DNA from: Heliopora coerulea
Taxonomy: Eukaryota > Cnidaria > Anthozoa > Scleralcyonacea > Helioporidae
DNA: 64,000 nucleotides
Reading direction: 5' to 3'
Assembly (NCBI GenBank): GCA_030142905.1
Contig: JASJOG010000203.1
Location: 186,001 to 250,000, forward strand
Of the stretch, positions 22,774 through 34,587 are shown piece by piece. Both the position numbers and the translations under genes were made by a program. Below the pieces are notes generated by a model that saw nothing but the letters and a program-made list of their open reading frames with translations, searched no databases and had not been told where the DNA came from. The first letter of the stretch is position 1. Every line of letters begins with the position of its first letter.

Positions 22774-24749
22774 TCGTGACTCTGTACCTCACTGCTTACC
22801 AAGAAAGTGTTCACAAGTTGCAAACAAAGTATTCACAAATATATTTCACTACATATAACAAACCAGGGTTTATTTGTCAGTGTTTTCTCAGGCAACATCA
22901 GACTAGTGACTCAATATCCTTCCCTTGAGAAAGCTTGTACACTAGCATGTCTAAAAATTAATGGCAATAAACTTCTGGCAGATGGCTATGCCCTGTCATC
23001 ACCTTGTCAATGATTCACAACAGTCTTTTTATGTTTACGCAGGTATTCGAGAATGTAGAAAATGCTCTTGAATTGCTGAAAATGCCCTTTCCTCTACCTT
23101 AGGTAGGGTATCCCTTTTAAACCCTGGGAGAAACACTGGTTAATATCAGGAATTGCAGCTAGATACTGTTGACAAGTGGTTCTGCCTACCTCTTTAAGCT
23201 GTCTTAAGCTTTTGATACAAGAAAAAAACCTCTTATCTCCAGACAGTACCTTAACCCAGAACCTTGTGACTTTTACATTGTATTAAAGGCTTAACACAGC
23301 TTGAAAACAGAAAACATTACCACTTTAGACCAAGGTCTTCAAACCTGTTGTCAACAAAGTCATTTTGAAACAAACCACAAAGAATATCTGCTGGTATAAA
23401 GGGCATCTACACTGGGAAAATATCTGAGTATTTACATTGTCTAAAAATATTATTGTGCTCAACCAGCTATTGTGATGGCATAGAAAAGGACTAAATAAAA
23501 TGGTCATGGAGAAACATTGCAAACAACATAACCACTGGCCTATATTGTATCATGCAGATCGAGTGGCTGATGATGGACACATCAGTCAAAAAAAAATGTA
23601 ACCAAAGTGTGCTCTTCATTTAACAAACAGTCTGAAAAGATTATCACAGGCCCACAGCAATTTTATGGCAATTACTTTTGGAAAAGAGAGATGCTTAACA
23701 GGAGTTATCTGCATTAACAAGGGAACATTGTATACAAGTTAATTTGAGTTAAAATGAGTGATCACAACACAACAAATTGTGCCACTAACAGTCAAACATT
23801 GACAGCAAGTGGCTTTCAGTAACGCAAGGTTATAGATAATCATCTATAGTAAATTTTTACCACGATCGTCCAATGTTCTGTTTTAATTACATTTTCCCCA
23901 ATAAAAATCAGTAAAGGTCTCAATGTTTACCTGATGTTCAGACGGAAAACTCCCAAACAAAGCAAATTTTATAGGTCAGATAATTGTTCGAGGTATGTTT
24001 AACGACAAAGTTTTGTTTATACAGCTCCACATTGACGCAGATATTGACTGTTTCATTCGGAAACACCAACTTGAAATTTAAACGAAAAGAGCTGTTATTT
24101 TAGCTCATTGTATTAATCAGATGGTTGGTATTTCACTTTTAGCTTATATTTCTTGTTCTAGCTAAGAGGATTTTTCGAGAAACGTTAAAACACGGGTATT
24201 CTAAGCAACAACATCCGATACTACGGGGCGAAGTTCCCAACGTTCCTTGGAGAGTCTGGGTGAAAAGTATATTTTTAGAAAACATATACATTGTCCACGG
24301 TAATTGGAAATTTATCAAGGGTAAGTAACGAGTGCTTAGAAATCTGTGACTGTAAACTAGCTTTGCCTTTATTCTGGTGGCTTTTACGCAATTATAAAAG
24401 TCATCAAATTCAAAATGTTCAATTTAACTATCTCCTTCGTGCAACACATCAATGTCTCATTGTCTGCAATGTTGAACATTTGCCTGCATTTTCCTTCAGT
24501 AGATCAAATACCAGGGGATTTTAGCACCTACCTTTACGATCACTGTTTGACGTTTTTCAGACATACAAGTTTTCACATCGATCGTTCAAAGAAGTAAGTG
24601 AAATTGTGGTAAATTTACAACCTTCGACAAACTCCTTAATTCCACATTGAACACCAGCCAACTCTCGCGTAGCCTCATGGGTAATTATCACATCTTCGGA
24701 ATCTCTCGGAATCTGGTCAGCTATACGTCGTTTGTACTCGATTTTCAAG
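22774..24749. promoter_or_regulatory. divergent intergenic region between PNISR (-) and COQ3 (+)
   Basis: About 2 kb separates the two start codons, so a shared or bidirectional promoter is plausible, most likely in the less AT-rich part near 24150-24740. A minus-strand CAG at about 22791 suggests the PNISR start codon lies on a second exon with a non-coding first exon upstream. No TATA box stands out. I see no other gene. Confidence 0.45.
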
Positions 24750-27607
24750 ATGGCGAACAAGTTACATAAATTTTTGCAAAACACACGTCTTTTTAGCTCA
24801 AATTCGCGCTTACTTTTCAACTTCGTTCGAGCGTTTACTATTCAAGGTAAAGAAAAAGATTTTTTAACAATATACGTGTATTGTGAACTCAATTTTTCGT
24901 TGCTTTCTTATTCTGTAATGTACACTGCCTAAACATTTTTGGGGAAAATATGAAAATAAAACCAGAGTTATTGGAACCCAACGGCTATAAAGGCGTTTCA
25001 TCTGAATTATGTGATATTGTAATAAAATTTATCCCATTTTGTCAAGACAGTTTTATTCCATTCCAGTCTGTGCCATTCAATCCTATTTTATCCTATTCCT
25101 ATCCTATTTCTGTTCTTTTGTTTTACTCTTTTTTATCCTCTCTATTTAATTCTTTAATCATGATACTCCTAAAACAGTAATGACTATACTAGGAGGACTA
25201 ATTACAGAAAAATAAGATAACCAATTTATATGCATAAATTTATTATGCTGAGATGCAATCACAGGATTAATTGTAAAAGGAATCTCTTGGTTCCAATCAA
25301 TATCGCCTAAATTGAAGTCACCACCCATTAAATTGATTATCTTATTTTTTGTCTCATCTTGTCTCTCCTGTCCTCACCTGTCCTTACCTGTCCTTTCCAT
25401 TCCTCTCCACTCTTCTCCTCATTTCTTCTTTTCTCTTTTTCTTTTTTCTCTTCTCTTCTTTTCTCTTCTCTTCTCTTTTTTTCTAATCTCCCAAACTCTT
25501 ATCTGGTTTTTCTTTCTTATTTTTGTTCTCTTCCATTCTTTTCTTATGATTATCTTATACTTCAATATGCTTGCATGGAAACTCAAGGCCAAACAACAGT
25601 GGACCATGAAGAAGTGTTTAAATTCAGCCAAGTTTGCAATGAATTTTGGGATATCAATGGTCCATTTCAAGCCTTACACACAATGAACAGGTTGAGGATT
25701 TCATTAATCAAAGAAGCTGTGCAACACAGGAGTGAAAATAATATCAGGTCACCTAGTAAACCATTGAAAGACAAGAGTGTTTTAGACATAGGATGCGGTG
25801 GAGGAATATTATCTGAGGTATTTCCTAGAATAATAATGCCATGAAATGTACTTTGACTTATTGCACCTCATTATTTGGGTCATTATAAGGTTTTTGATTT
25901 TTTTTTTTCACTTTTCTATCTCAAATTCAATAAAGCCAACTCATTTAATAAAGGAAAACAACTTCATTATAAAAATTTACTCACAATGAAGGTATTAAGT
26001 TTTTTAATGCATGCAATGTTCACCTTTTTCTATCCTTAACCTTCTGTACTTTTTTCAATGCATTTTGAAAAAAATCCATGGAGGTTTGAAAATTTAATAA
26101 ATTTGAGTTCTGTATTTAGTTTTCCATAGCAAAACCAAGAAGAACTTGCTGTTTAAGACAACTGGGAAAAACTGATTATCAGTGCAAAATCAGTGAAACA
26201 ATTCTATCTAGTTTGCCGTATGGTGAAACTGAATTAAAAGATTGTTACAACCTGTGAAGTGCTGTGAGACAGTGTAGTGAATGTATTATTGATGTTTTTG
26301 TAGCCACTGGCTCGCCTTGGGGCAAATGTAACAGGTATTGATGCCTCTAAAGAAGCCATTTCAGTTGCAAAGTACCATGCAAAACATGATCCTGAGGTTT
26401 GTTCTCAAGTGAAGTACAAGTCCATGGCTGCAGAGGAGCTTTTGAAAGAATCTCAAACTTTTGATGTTGTTGTTGCTTCAGAAGTTATTGAACATGTGAG
26501 TGACCAAGGACTCTTTATAGAGACATGTTCACAACTGACAAAGGTAACCTGCAACAGAACAGTTGTGTAGGATATATTAATTTAACCTCTCATTAGATAG
26601 CTGACCAAATAATGTATAATATTAAAGATTATGAATGATTGAAACTACTTCTAAAGCACACATTGTACCATTCTTCTCACAGTGATTAAAAGCTAGGTGT
26701 AAAAAACCAGTCTTTTGAATTCATTATATTCACATTAACCCATTAAGAGGCAAGGGTGCACTTTGGTATTTTATTCTGCCTGACATGGGGTGATTTTACC
26801 CATCACAGGGATGAATCCTTGGTGTTAAAGGGTCAAGCAAGTGGAACAAAAGTGTTTCATTATGTTTTCTCATGCATCTCAGGGTTCTTGCTGAATCACA
26901 ATTTAAAATATGCTCAAAAATAGGAAATTTTAACAAACTGCACCATTGTAAAAGTTCCAGCAGTATCCTGTAAATATCTGGCAACATCGAACTAGTTACC
27001 AGACACCAATACATTACTTCTACTGTACATTGTAAATTTTAACAGAACTTATGCATGTAACTTTTGTTGTGATCTTTAATTTTTTCTTACTGTTTACTGT
27101 CATTTCTATCATTAAGTTATGATCATACAGCTACCAGTGAACTTGGTTGCATGTAATTGTAAAAAATTTATTGTATTGTCAAATTTCTATTTCATTTGTT
27201 CCAGCCAGGAGGATCACTTATTTTGACAACAGTGAACAAAACTTTAAAGTCTTATCTCATAGCCATTCTTGGAGCAGAGTACGTCCTGGGTGTTGTTAAG
27301 CGTGGTACTCATGATTGGTCAAAGTTTGTTCCAGATGATGAGTTGGCTTCATTACTTATTTCTAGTAAGCAGAGTTTTGTTAAGTTTTCCCAGTTATTTT
27401 TGTAGGGTATATCTTGCAATCAAAATCATGTAATGTAACTATGATAAACTTGTGTCTAAATCTGTAACACTTTCCATTCCTTTTCTTGTTTTCAAAGATG
27501 GCTTCACCATTCACACTATTCAAGGGATGTTTTATAATCCTTTCACAAGAATATGGTCAAAAATTGATGATAAGGACATAAATTATGCCGTGGTGGCACA
27601 CAAATAG
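24750..27607 (+). CDS. COQ3: ubiquinone biosynthesis O-methyltransferase, mitochondrial
   Basis: Five exons (24750-24846, 25588-25817, 26304-26543, 27205-27364, 27498-27607) join in frame to about 278 residues. COQ3 uses S-adenosylmethionine for both O-methylations of coenzyme Q synthesis, on the matrix side of the inner mitochondrial membrane. The first 32 residues (MANKLHKFLQNTRLFSS...) are basic, Ser/Leu-rich and acid-free, as in a mitochondrial presequence. TTVDHEEVFKFSQ starts the UbiG-like core, FQALHTMNRLR follows, LDIGCGGGILSE (98-109) is SAM motif I, GIDASKEAI the acidic loop, VVVASEVIEHV (about 164-174) the post-I region, and PGGSLILTTVNKT motif III. THDWSKFVPDDEL and the C-terminal block (IHTIQGMFYNP) are also characteristic. 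The ATG is the first codon of exon 1 with AAG before it. Intron 1 carries a long TC-rich tract. Confidence 0.95.
24847..25587 (+). other. COQ3 intron 1 with polypyrimidine tract
   Basis: Donor GTAAAG at 24847, acceptor CTCAAG ending at 25587. About 25060-25150 and 25350-25560 are runs of TCC/TTC simple sequence. The acceptor lies some 25 bases past the tract, but it is the one that preserves phase and yields GQTTVDHEE. Confidence 0.65.
26735..26836. repeat. copy of a ~100-bp palindromic MITE family (COQ3 intron 3)
   Basis: Begins TTAACCCATTAAGAGGCAAG and ends ACCAAGGG-like complement TTAAAGGGTCAA, with the family core GATTTTACCCATCA. Closely similar to 54603-54703; related pieces are near 5395, 5495, 37610, 54985, 55505 and 55785. 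Confidence 0.6.
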
Positions 27608-28136
27608 TCAGCAGAATCAAGAAAATTGTAAATGACTAAAACTAAATAATTCTGTTGTTGACACTGCTAAACACAAAATAACTCTAATTTTTTCCACAAA
27701 TGTTTGTTTAAATATTTGTTGTGTACAATATCATTATATAGAAGCACAAAGTTTCAATATTGTGAATGTTTGTCACAATGGACTCAAACATAATCTAGCT
27801 TGAACACACCTATTTTATTAATATCATGTATTTAATGTGGATAATTCCAAATATTAGAGGCCAGTTAAGTGAAATCTGTAAATACTTAATACTGTATTCA
27901 ATCTATTATCACATTGCATTACAGTTTACATATTATGAAAAAATGTTGTCTATATTGCATTGAAAAGGGAAGGGAAAGAAGCAGTACAGGATCAGAAATG
28001 AGAAAATGTGTTGTTGGAAGGACGGCAAGTAGAAAAGAAAAGCACGAAATGTTGAGACCAACTGTTTAAATAAATTTACGCGGGGAGCTCCCTCGAGGCG
28101 AACGCGCGCGAACATCGACTGTACCGCCAAATTGTA
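27608..28136 (+). promoter_or_regulatory. COQ3 3' flank and UPRT 5' flank
   Basis: About 530 bases between the COQ3 stop and UPRT start, same strand. The last 60 bases before the UPRT ATG are GC-rich (GAACGCGCGCGAACATCG), unlike the AT-rich remainder, so this is the probable UPRT promoter and 5' UTR. No TATA box. Confidence 0.45.
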
Positions 28137-31100
28137 ATGGCGTATAATGGTGTTACAAAGTTATCCTTGCAAAGACACGATTCCCAAGAAGAAGAAGAAC
28201 TTGAAGTCTTTAGTGGAGTTCACACAAAACTTCTAGAATGCAATGGCTGCTCTTTAAATGGTTCAGTTGAGCTAATACCGCAGTTTGAAGACTTCGGACC
28301 CCGCCTTATTAGAATTCGTATTAATGACCAAGTCCGCGAACTTCAAACCACTCTACGCGATCAGTGAGTTAAAAGTTGAAACTTGGTTTAAATGTTTTCT
28401 TATGGCTGCTTACAGTTGCAGTCATGTTAGTTTGTTAAAAACGGAAGCGTGTTTCTTGAAGAGTTTGCAAGAACAAGTAAATTCTCGTGAGAAATTTTCT
28501 AATCTAAGAGGTTTGTTTCCTGTTTGCTGTACTATTGGTGTTCGTTTTTTAAACACGCAAGTGAAATAACTACAGCACATTCCTCTATCATTGTTCGACC
28601 ATAAAAGCAGTAATGACCGTTGATGATTTTAAACTTATTCTGTAGAAAGGATTTTTTAAAAATAAATTTAAATTTTTGTCTCATTCCACATTGCTTTGTT
28701 TTTTCAAAACCTTGAAAATGATTAGAACCCCCAGTGAGCCCCGAAGCAAGAGTGACCACCAGTTTGTGGTTTGGAATCATGAGTGTTTTGTTCTCCTGTT
28801 CAAATCCTCAGATCATCATTATCATCATCATAATCATGATTTTTATCAATATTGTTATCATCATTACATTTCTTATCATCATCATGCTCGTTACCAGTAT
28901 TATCCACATGATCCTTATCATCAATCATCATCATCACCATGAGCATCACTAGCATCATCATCATCATCATCATAATGATCATACTGATTACCATTGTGAT
29001 CATCACCACCACAGCTACAAATATCCATTGTTTGGTTAAGCAATCATGTGTAATTGTATAATGATTTCTTTCAAGAAGTAATATGTGCTCCCTGAATTTT
29101 TTCTTGAACAGAAAAACTGGTCGGAGTGACTTTGTCTTTTTTGCAGACAGATTGGTAGGTACTTCAATGGAAAATGAAATTGTCTTATTTTAGTATTTAT
29201 ATTACAAAGAGAAATTAATCTCAATAAAAAGTGCATTCAGAATATTTACATTTCCACTGCAATATAAATATTTTACACTTCAAATATGCTCATTGATATT
29301 TGATGGTTTTTACTGATGTAGACTTTCAAATTACAACCTAAGGATTCTAAATATGGCAACTTTGAAGAAGAAATTTATATTAACCAACACATTCAGACTT
29401 ACCTACCAAATTTACTATCTGTAATTTATTTTATTCTTAGATTAGACTGGTGGTTGAAGAAGGCTTGAACCAACTTCCATATGAGGAAACCACAATAACA
29501 ACGCCAACAGGTCTGACAAGAATACTGAAAATTCTCTCATCAAAAACCAGACACATCAGTGAAATGTCAGAATTTCCTGTACAAATTTTGAATCATGCTT
29601 TTAACCCAATCCTGCCAAGATGGCAAGCCAGTCCCCTCCTCTGGTAAATAAAATTGTTTGGTTATTTCATTGAGGACATAGTCTTAAATTTGTTCTGTCA
29701 AGACAGCCTTCCAGTCTCCTGCTTTGTAAGATCACCTGGAATGTAAATAGAAAATGGCCATCTTAAGCAGGAATGCATTAAAAACAATTAAATTCTCAAA
29801 ACAAAAAATTCAAAGAAATGGAACTTGCCTGCTAGATAATGTTAAAAGTTACCAAGAAATGTCAAAGAGTAATTATCAGCAATTGCGATGGTGTTTATTG
29901 AAGGCTAAGACTTTTGAGTTTGAGCTTACCAGTGCTTCAGCTTGGCCAGAAAAAAACCAAAAAGTAAATGATAAAAAAAGAAGGGAGTGTTTGCATGCTT
30001 AGAACTATCTTTCTGACACAAGAAATGATATACAAGATTTTCAACACAGCAACCCAGAATTTATTCAGGATGGTGAGTTTTCTCTTCAATGCCAATGTTT
30101 TTCTTATGGCAGGGGAAGCAGTATACATTTAGTGGGAAATGGTGTACACCTGATTTTGTTACCAGTTTCTGCCACCACTTTTAACTGGTACAGTAGAGAG
30201 TTTGGGAGTGTGCTTCTCCCAAGAAATCGAGCGGAAAGCTGGGAAGCAGATGAGACAACTCCCCCAGTTTCCATTATAGTTTTCAACAAGGCAGATGCAA
30301 GCAAATATTTGTGCTAAGGAACTCATGTCCATTCACATTAGGGGATTGTCCTAAAGTGTATGAAATTTTAATATGCTTTATTGGCAAAACATCTGTAAAA
30401 GTATAAACAAAAATGTTTCTTCCCTGGGGTGCTGGTGGTAGTGCACATGTCTCTCACCACTGTGACTAGGGTTTGATTCTGACTCCATGCAGTTATCTGA
30501 TTAAAATTACTTTGGTAACATGTTAGAAGAGTGTTGTCCGGTTTGTCTCAACCAAGCATTGCAGTTTTTCCCTGGGTACTCCAGTGTCTTCCTGTAGCAA
30601 CACTAGACCCACGAGGGGTGGTTCTTACTGGATCCCTAGGGAGAACAGCTTAGGTAGCTCACAACATTATCCATTATCATTTTGATACAAAGTACTGTTG
30701 ATTTAAGACTGTCCTTAGCAAGTGGATAAACAAAAGACAAGTTTTTATGTAAGAAATTTGATAAGTTCCTGTACCAGATACAGTTTAAACTTGATATCTC
30801 ATCACACAATGCCATGGACTATGGTATATAAAATGGACATGGAAAATAAGTAGTGTAATAAAAAAATATAACAGGATACCCAGAGAAATGAGAGGGCAGT
30901 TGAAAATATGGAAAAGCTCTCAAAAAATGGAAGGGTGGATAAATCAGTGGATAGAACACTGGCTTAACATGTGCTAACTTTGAAAACTGCCTGAGCTGCA
31001 GTGATAATGAAGTTTGTGGGTGACTAACTGTGCACACCACTTATTTTACAGGTGCAACATATCATGGGTTGAAGTTTAAGAAAGGAAACTGTGGAGTAAG

Positions 31101-33407
31101 CATTATGAGAAGTGGTAAGGATTAAGCAAATTAAACATGTTAAGGTCTGCTATGAAATATCCTGTCATAACCAGTTTAGTAGGGCTTTCAGTAAGATTTG
31201 AAATAGGTGCCAGCCTATACTAAATGAGATGGCTGTGGTAATCAAAGGAGCTATAAGACACCTTTCCCAAAGAGGGTTCTGGGGGACATACCCCTGGGAA
31301 AATATTAAAATCTAGTCGCTCAGAAACACGATTTTCAGAATTCTGGGCATCAAAATTAGTTAAATCAGTGATGAATATTTATTAATAAAAGCAACAAATA
31401 TTGAAAAGTAGCCGCTGACTTGGTGATTCAGCCGCCGGAGCTCCAGCGGTAGTCGGCTTTTGATGAAACCCCTCGTCTAAGATTCTTTCATATACATTTC
31501 AATGCAACTCACTCGCGGTTTTACGGAAGCTTCAGGCTTCTATAACTGGTCTCAACCATTGGCATAACGCTGCAGATAGCCGCCTGGGGCCGTAGAACTT
31601 ACAATATCCCCCTAAAACCATGATTGATGGGTCATTTTTCTTTGGTTAATTCTCAGTTGGTTCGTCCTTTGACCACTCCAGTCATGTTGCTAATGTGAAC
31701 AAATGGATTGCAGCTAATATTTTAGACGAGTCTCCACCGTCTTATTGCGACTGTTTAGATCTACTGTTCAGACAAGTGAGTGATGATGTCTACGGTCAAA
31801 CGTTTGGCGTTTCTTTTGTAGGAGAAGCAATGGAGAAAGGCCTCCGGGATTGTTGTCGTTCAATTCGCATCGGGAAAATTTTAATCCAATCTGAAAGCAG
31901 TTCATCTAAACCTGTGGTTGGTAAAGTTATATGTACAAACATACTAAAAAGAGTGTTTTGCTCGATAAATAGACAAAAAAAAACAGTGTAGAAAAAACTA
32001 GGCAAAGATTGTTTTGCCAACATCCGGGTACTTGGACAGAGGAGGAAGCACTTTGAAGAACTGAATTTATCATTTCGAACCAATTTGTTTTTGAGAGTAC
32101 TGAGTGCTGCGTGGGCTGTGTTAGACGATACGTAAAAATGCAAGAAGTTGAGAAATAGTCGAAACTAATGTTTCGAGTGAAGGCCCTTCGAAAGTCCACT
32201 TTAGTATCCACAGTTTCTCAAACTTTTATTTATTGCGAGACTATCTGAGGAGAAATGGGTCAACAAGTGAATTTTACATAGCTATCTTACTGTTGTACGA
32301 AAAAGTTTACTCTGTTCAACGACATGTTTGCTAAAGTAGATAAACTCGAAGGCTTGAGTCCGTGTGTAGGACAGAAAGCTCAGTAATAAATAATCAGGTC
32401 CTGTTCACGCAAAGTCTTCACTTAGTACTGTAGGTAATCATATAATAGCCAGTCCAATTAAAGACTTCTTGCACGAACAAAATCATGATTGTTTGTTCAT
32501 TATATATTTATGACAAAATCATTAACTACACTGCAGTGCAATTCTTAAAATAATTTCACTCCTCTCGACCAATTAGAATGCAATAATCTTGTTACGTACA
32601 TAACTATTACTACTATCACCGTGGAAACATTCCAGGAATTAATTCTAATGCAACTTTTCATTCCTAATTCTGTCAGGTATACTATGCGAAGTTCCCGTTC
32701 GATGTCGATAAGAGACGAGTTCTACTGATGTATCCACTTCTGAGTGAGTATAGATTAGTCACTACGGTACTGACCGAACCTAAGGTCTGTATTACTAAAA
32801 TGTCCCATCGAACTGATAACACCTTTTCTTTTTTTTTTAATCGGGAGATGAATTTTCATGGATTATTAATGAGCAATACATGACCGTAGATAATACTCCA
32901 AGTCCGAAATTGGTTGTAATTCTCCGTACAGGCCTTCTTTAGTTTATGATTTCCAACCTGATGTAACATTTATTTCAGACACTGGAGCTACCATTGTTGA
33001 AGCAATAAAGGTCTTAGGCGAACATGGCGTGCTCGAGGAAAATATCATATTTCTAAATCTTTTTGCTACACCTCATGGTGAGTATAAAGATGTGAAAAAA
33101 AAATTGGTGAACGTTGGTATCAATTTTTATTATTTACAATTTTAAACTACTATTAATCAAAAGAGCTGGAAACATGAAGATCATGTTGAAAAATCATCCA
33201 TAACTTATGAGGAAAATGCCAAGGAAAATCATAATTTTGACTGAGAAAAGCAAGCATATCTTTAAAAACATTGTTTTCTTTACTCTGTTTTGTATTTCAG
33301 GAGTGAGAAATATCTTGAATCGTTTCAAAAAGCTAAGAATCCTGACATCCGAAGTCAACCAGGACATCGTTTTAAACTTTGGACAGAAATACTTCGGGAC
33401 TGAGTAA
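28137..33407 (+). CDS. UPRT: uracil phosphoribosyltransferase homologue (UPRT/FUR1 family)
   Basis: Eight exons: 28137-28363, 29112-29154, 29441-29510, 31052-31114, 31822-31913 (or 31916), 32677-32743, 32979-33077 and 33301-33407. All keep frame, giving about 255 residues. UPRT-family proteins transfer phosphoribose from PRPP to uracil in pyrimidine salvage; the animal proteins are diverged and activity is uncertain. Key blocks are INDQVRELQTTLRD at the end of exon 1, SDFVFFADRLIRLVVEEGL, LPYEETTITTPTG, GNCGVSIMRSGEAMEKGLRD (substrate loop), IRIGKILIQS, YYAKFPFDVDKRRVLLMYPL, LNTGATIVEAI (PRPP loop), and a C terminus HFGQKYFGT-like (NFGQKYFGTE). In the PRPP loop the acidic residue of the bacterial DPMLATG motif is replaced (YPLLNTG). 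The first exon is acidic (DSQEEEELE). The donors after exons 3 and 5 are weak. ATG is the only one ahead of the conserved part. Confidence 0.94.
28364..29111 (+). other. UPRT intron 1 with ATC/CAT simple repeat
   Basis: Donor GTGAGT at 28364, acceptor GAACAG ending at 29111. The interval 28810-28990 is dominated by CAT/ATC trinucleotides. No gene within. Confidence 0.7.
29511..31051 (+). other. UPRT intron 3, with a SINE-like element
   Basis: Donor GTCTGA (weak) at 29511; acceptor TTTACAG ends at 31051. It contains the SINE-like stretch 30424-30660. Open frames at 29754-30317 have no family support. Confidence 0.6.
30424..30660 (+). mobile_element. SINE-like element with tRNA-like head
   Basis: GGTGCTGGTGGTAGTGCAC resembles an A box and AGGGTTTGATTCTGACTCC a B box, about 35 bases apart. 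Downstream, TTTTTCCCTGGGTACTCCAGT resembles the conserved central segment seen in many marine-invertebrate SINEs. No clear target duplication found. Confidence 0.4.
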
Positions 33408-33888
33408 TTTGCCATACTTACATATGTTGTAAAAATGTCTGTATTAGATTGCTGACCCTCCTAAAATAATCACCTTTGAACAGCCCACTCGTTACTGTGA
33501 CTGTGGCTCGCGGGCTCCATTTCTACCAAGCTTTAATCCCTTATCCCGATGTGAAAGTCTTGTAAAACAGATATGTTTACTGTCCATTGGTTACTCATTG
33601 AGGGGGAGGTAACTGGTGAACAACGCTACCCGAGCCTTATGCGATGCAAACCGTTCACCTAGTAAGACCTGTTGACAGGATAGCAAATAAGGTCGGGGCA
33701 TTGGGTTACTGATCTCTTTCACAATGGTATTTTGAATTATGTGAGGAGTCATGGTATAGTATTTCTTTATAAGTGCATCCTAAGATCAATTTACAGTTTA
33801 ACCTTACAAATGGAGTCGAGTATCCTTTGAACAGTACGTTGTCACCTCGCTGTTCTTAACACTTCGATCACATACTTCCACAAATACG
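33408..33888 (+). promoter_or_regulatory. UPRT 3' flank and 5' flank of DED gene 1
   Basis: 481 bases between the UPRT stop and the first DED gene. No repeat, TATA box or further gene recognised. Confidence 0.4.
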
Positions 33889-34587
33889 ATGGCTCGAGAG
33901 GAACTTGATTCATTTCGTCTTCTTCTCAACAAAATCAGTCATCATCTCACCGAAGAGAACGTCGACAGTCTCAGTTACATCTGTAATGTCCCAGAAAGCG
34001 AGCTGTGTGGAAAGGTTACTGGAATTAAGATATTTCGATACTTGATGTACACCAACCGGATAAGTAAAGAAAATCTGGCAAGTTTTCGTCAAATTCTTAC
34101 AAATATGAGACCTAAGCGGGATGATATTCTTGAAATCGTCGATAATTACGCCAAAAAAGAATCAATCCATTGCGAGATCATTCGCAGTTTCGGAGCATCA
34201 CAAGAGACAGCTTTTCTGCCTCCCGAACCAGGTCGACAGAACAGGCCATTGTTCAGCATACAGTATAGCGAATGTCATTGTTCTTGTGGAGAGGTACCTT
34301 TATGTTGTTACGTAGTTCTGGTGGTTTTCTTACTCGCAGCCGTTTTAACTGTCAGCGTGTTTTGGTTTGGGGAAAGTTCACGCGATCAAGACACTGGAAA
34401 AGTAGTATTGGCTATTCTGTCTTTGGTGTTGGCTGTCATCGTTTTGTATTTAGCTTACAGGGTATATCCCCGTTGTTGTAAGCGTTACGACATTATTGCA
34501 GAGCGATCGACAGGAATCGTAAACATGGCGACGTCGGACGTGACCTTTCCTTCGTCCGACAATAACAACATCACCAGCCCCGTTTAA
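33889..34587 (+). CDS. DED two-transmembrane protein 1 (subfamily A)
   Basis: Single-exon gene of 232 residues. Residues 5-88 form a death effector domain: FRLLLNKISHHLTEENV (helix 1-2), the CNVP turn, FRYLMYTNRISKENL (helices 3-4), and PKRDDILEIVDNY (helix 6), which carries the RxD(L/I) signature used in DED-DED contacts of FADD and caspase-8. A linker of about 40 residues leads to a Cys cluster (CHCSCGEVPLCC, 129-140), then TM1 (about 138-160), a short polar loop (GESSRDQDTGK) and TM2 (about 172-191), followed by a basic CCKRYD segment and a Ser/Asn-rich tail. A two-helix hairpin would put the DED and tail on the same, presumably cytosolic, side. No caspase or death-receptor domain. First of five tandem paralogues; closest to gene 2. 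Role inferred only: membrane-anchored partner or decoy in extrinsic apoptosis signalling. Confidence 0.82.
   Translation: MAREELDSFRLLLNKISHHLTEENVDSLSYICNVPESELCGKVTGIKIFRYLMYTNRISKENLASFRQILTNMRPKRDDILEIVDNYAKKESIHCEIIRSFGASQETAFLPPEPGRQNRPLFSIQYSECHCSCGEVPLCCYVVLVVFLLAAVLTVSVFWFGESSRDQDTGKVVLAILSLVLAVIVLYLAYRVYPRCCKRYDIIAERSTGIVNMATSDVTFPSSDNNNITSPV

Noticed and set aside
28734..29012. Ile/His/Met-Asp-rich frames
   Set aside because: Translations of the ATC/CAT simple repeat in UPRT intron 1.
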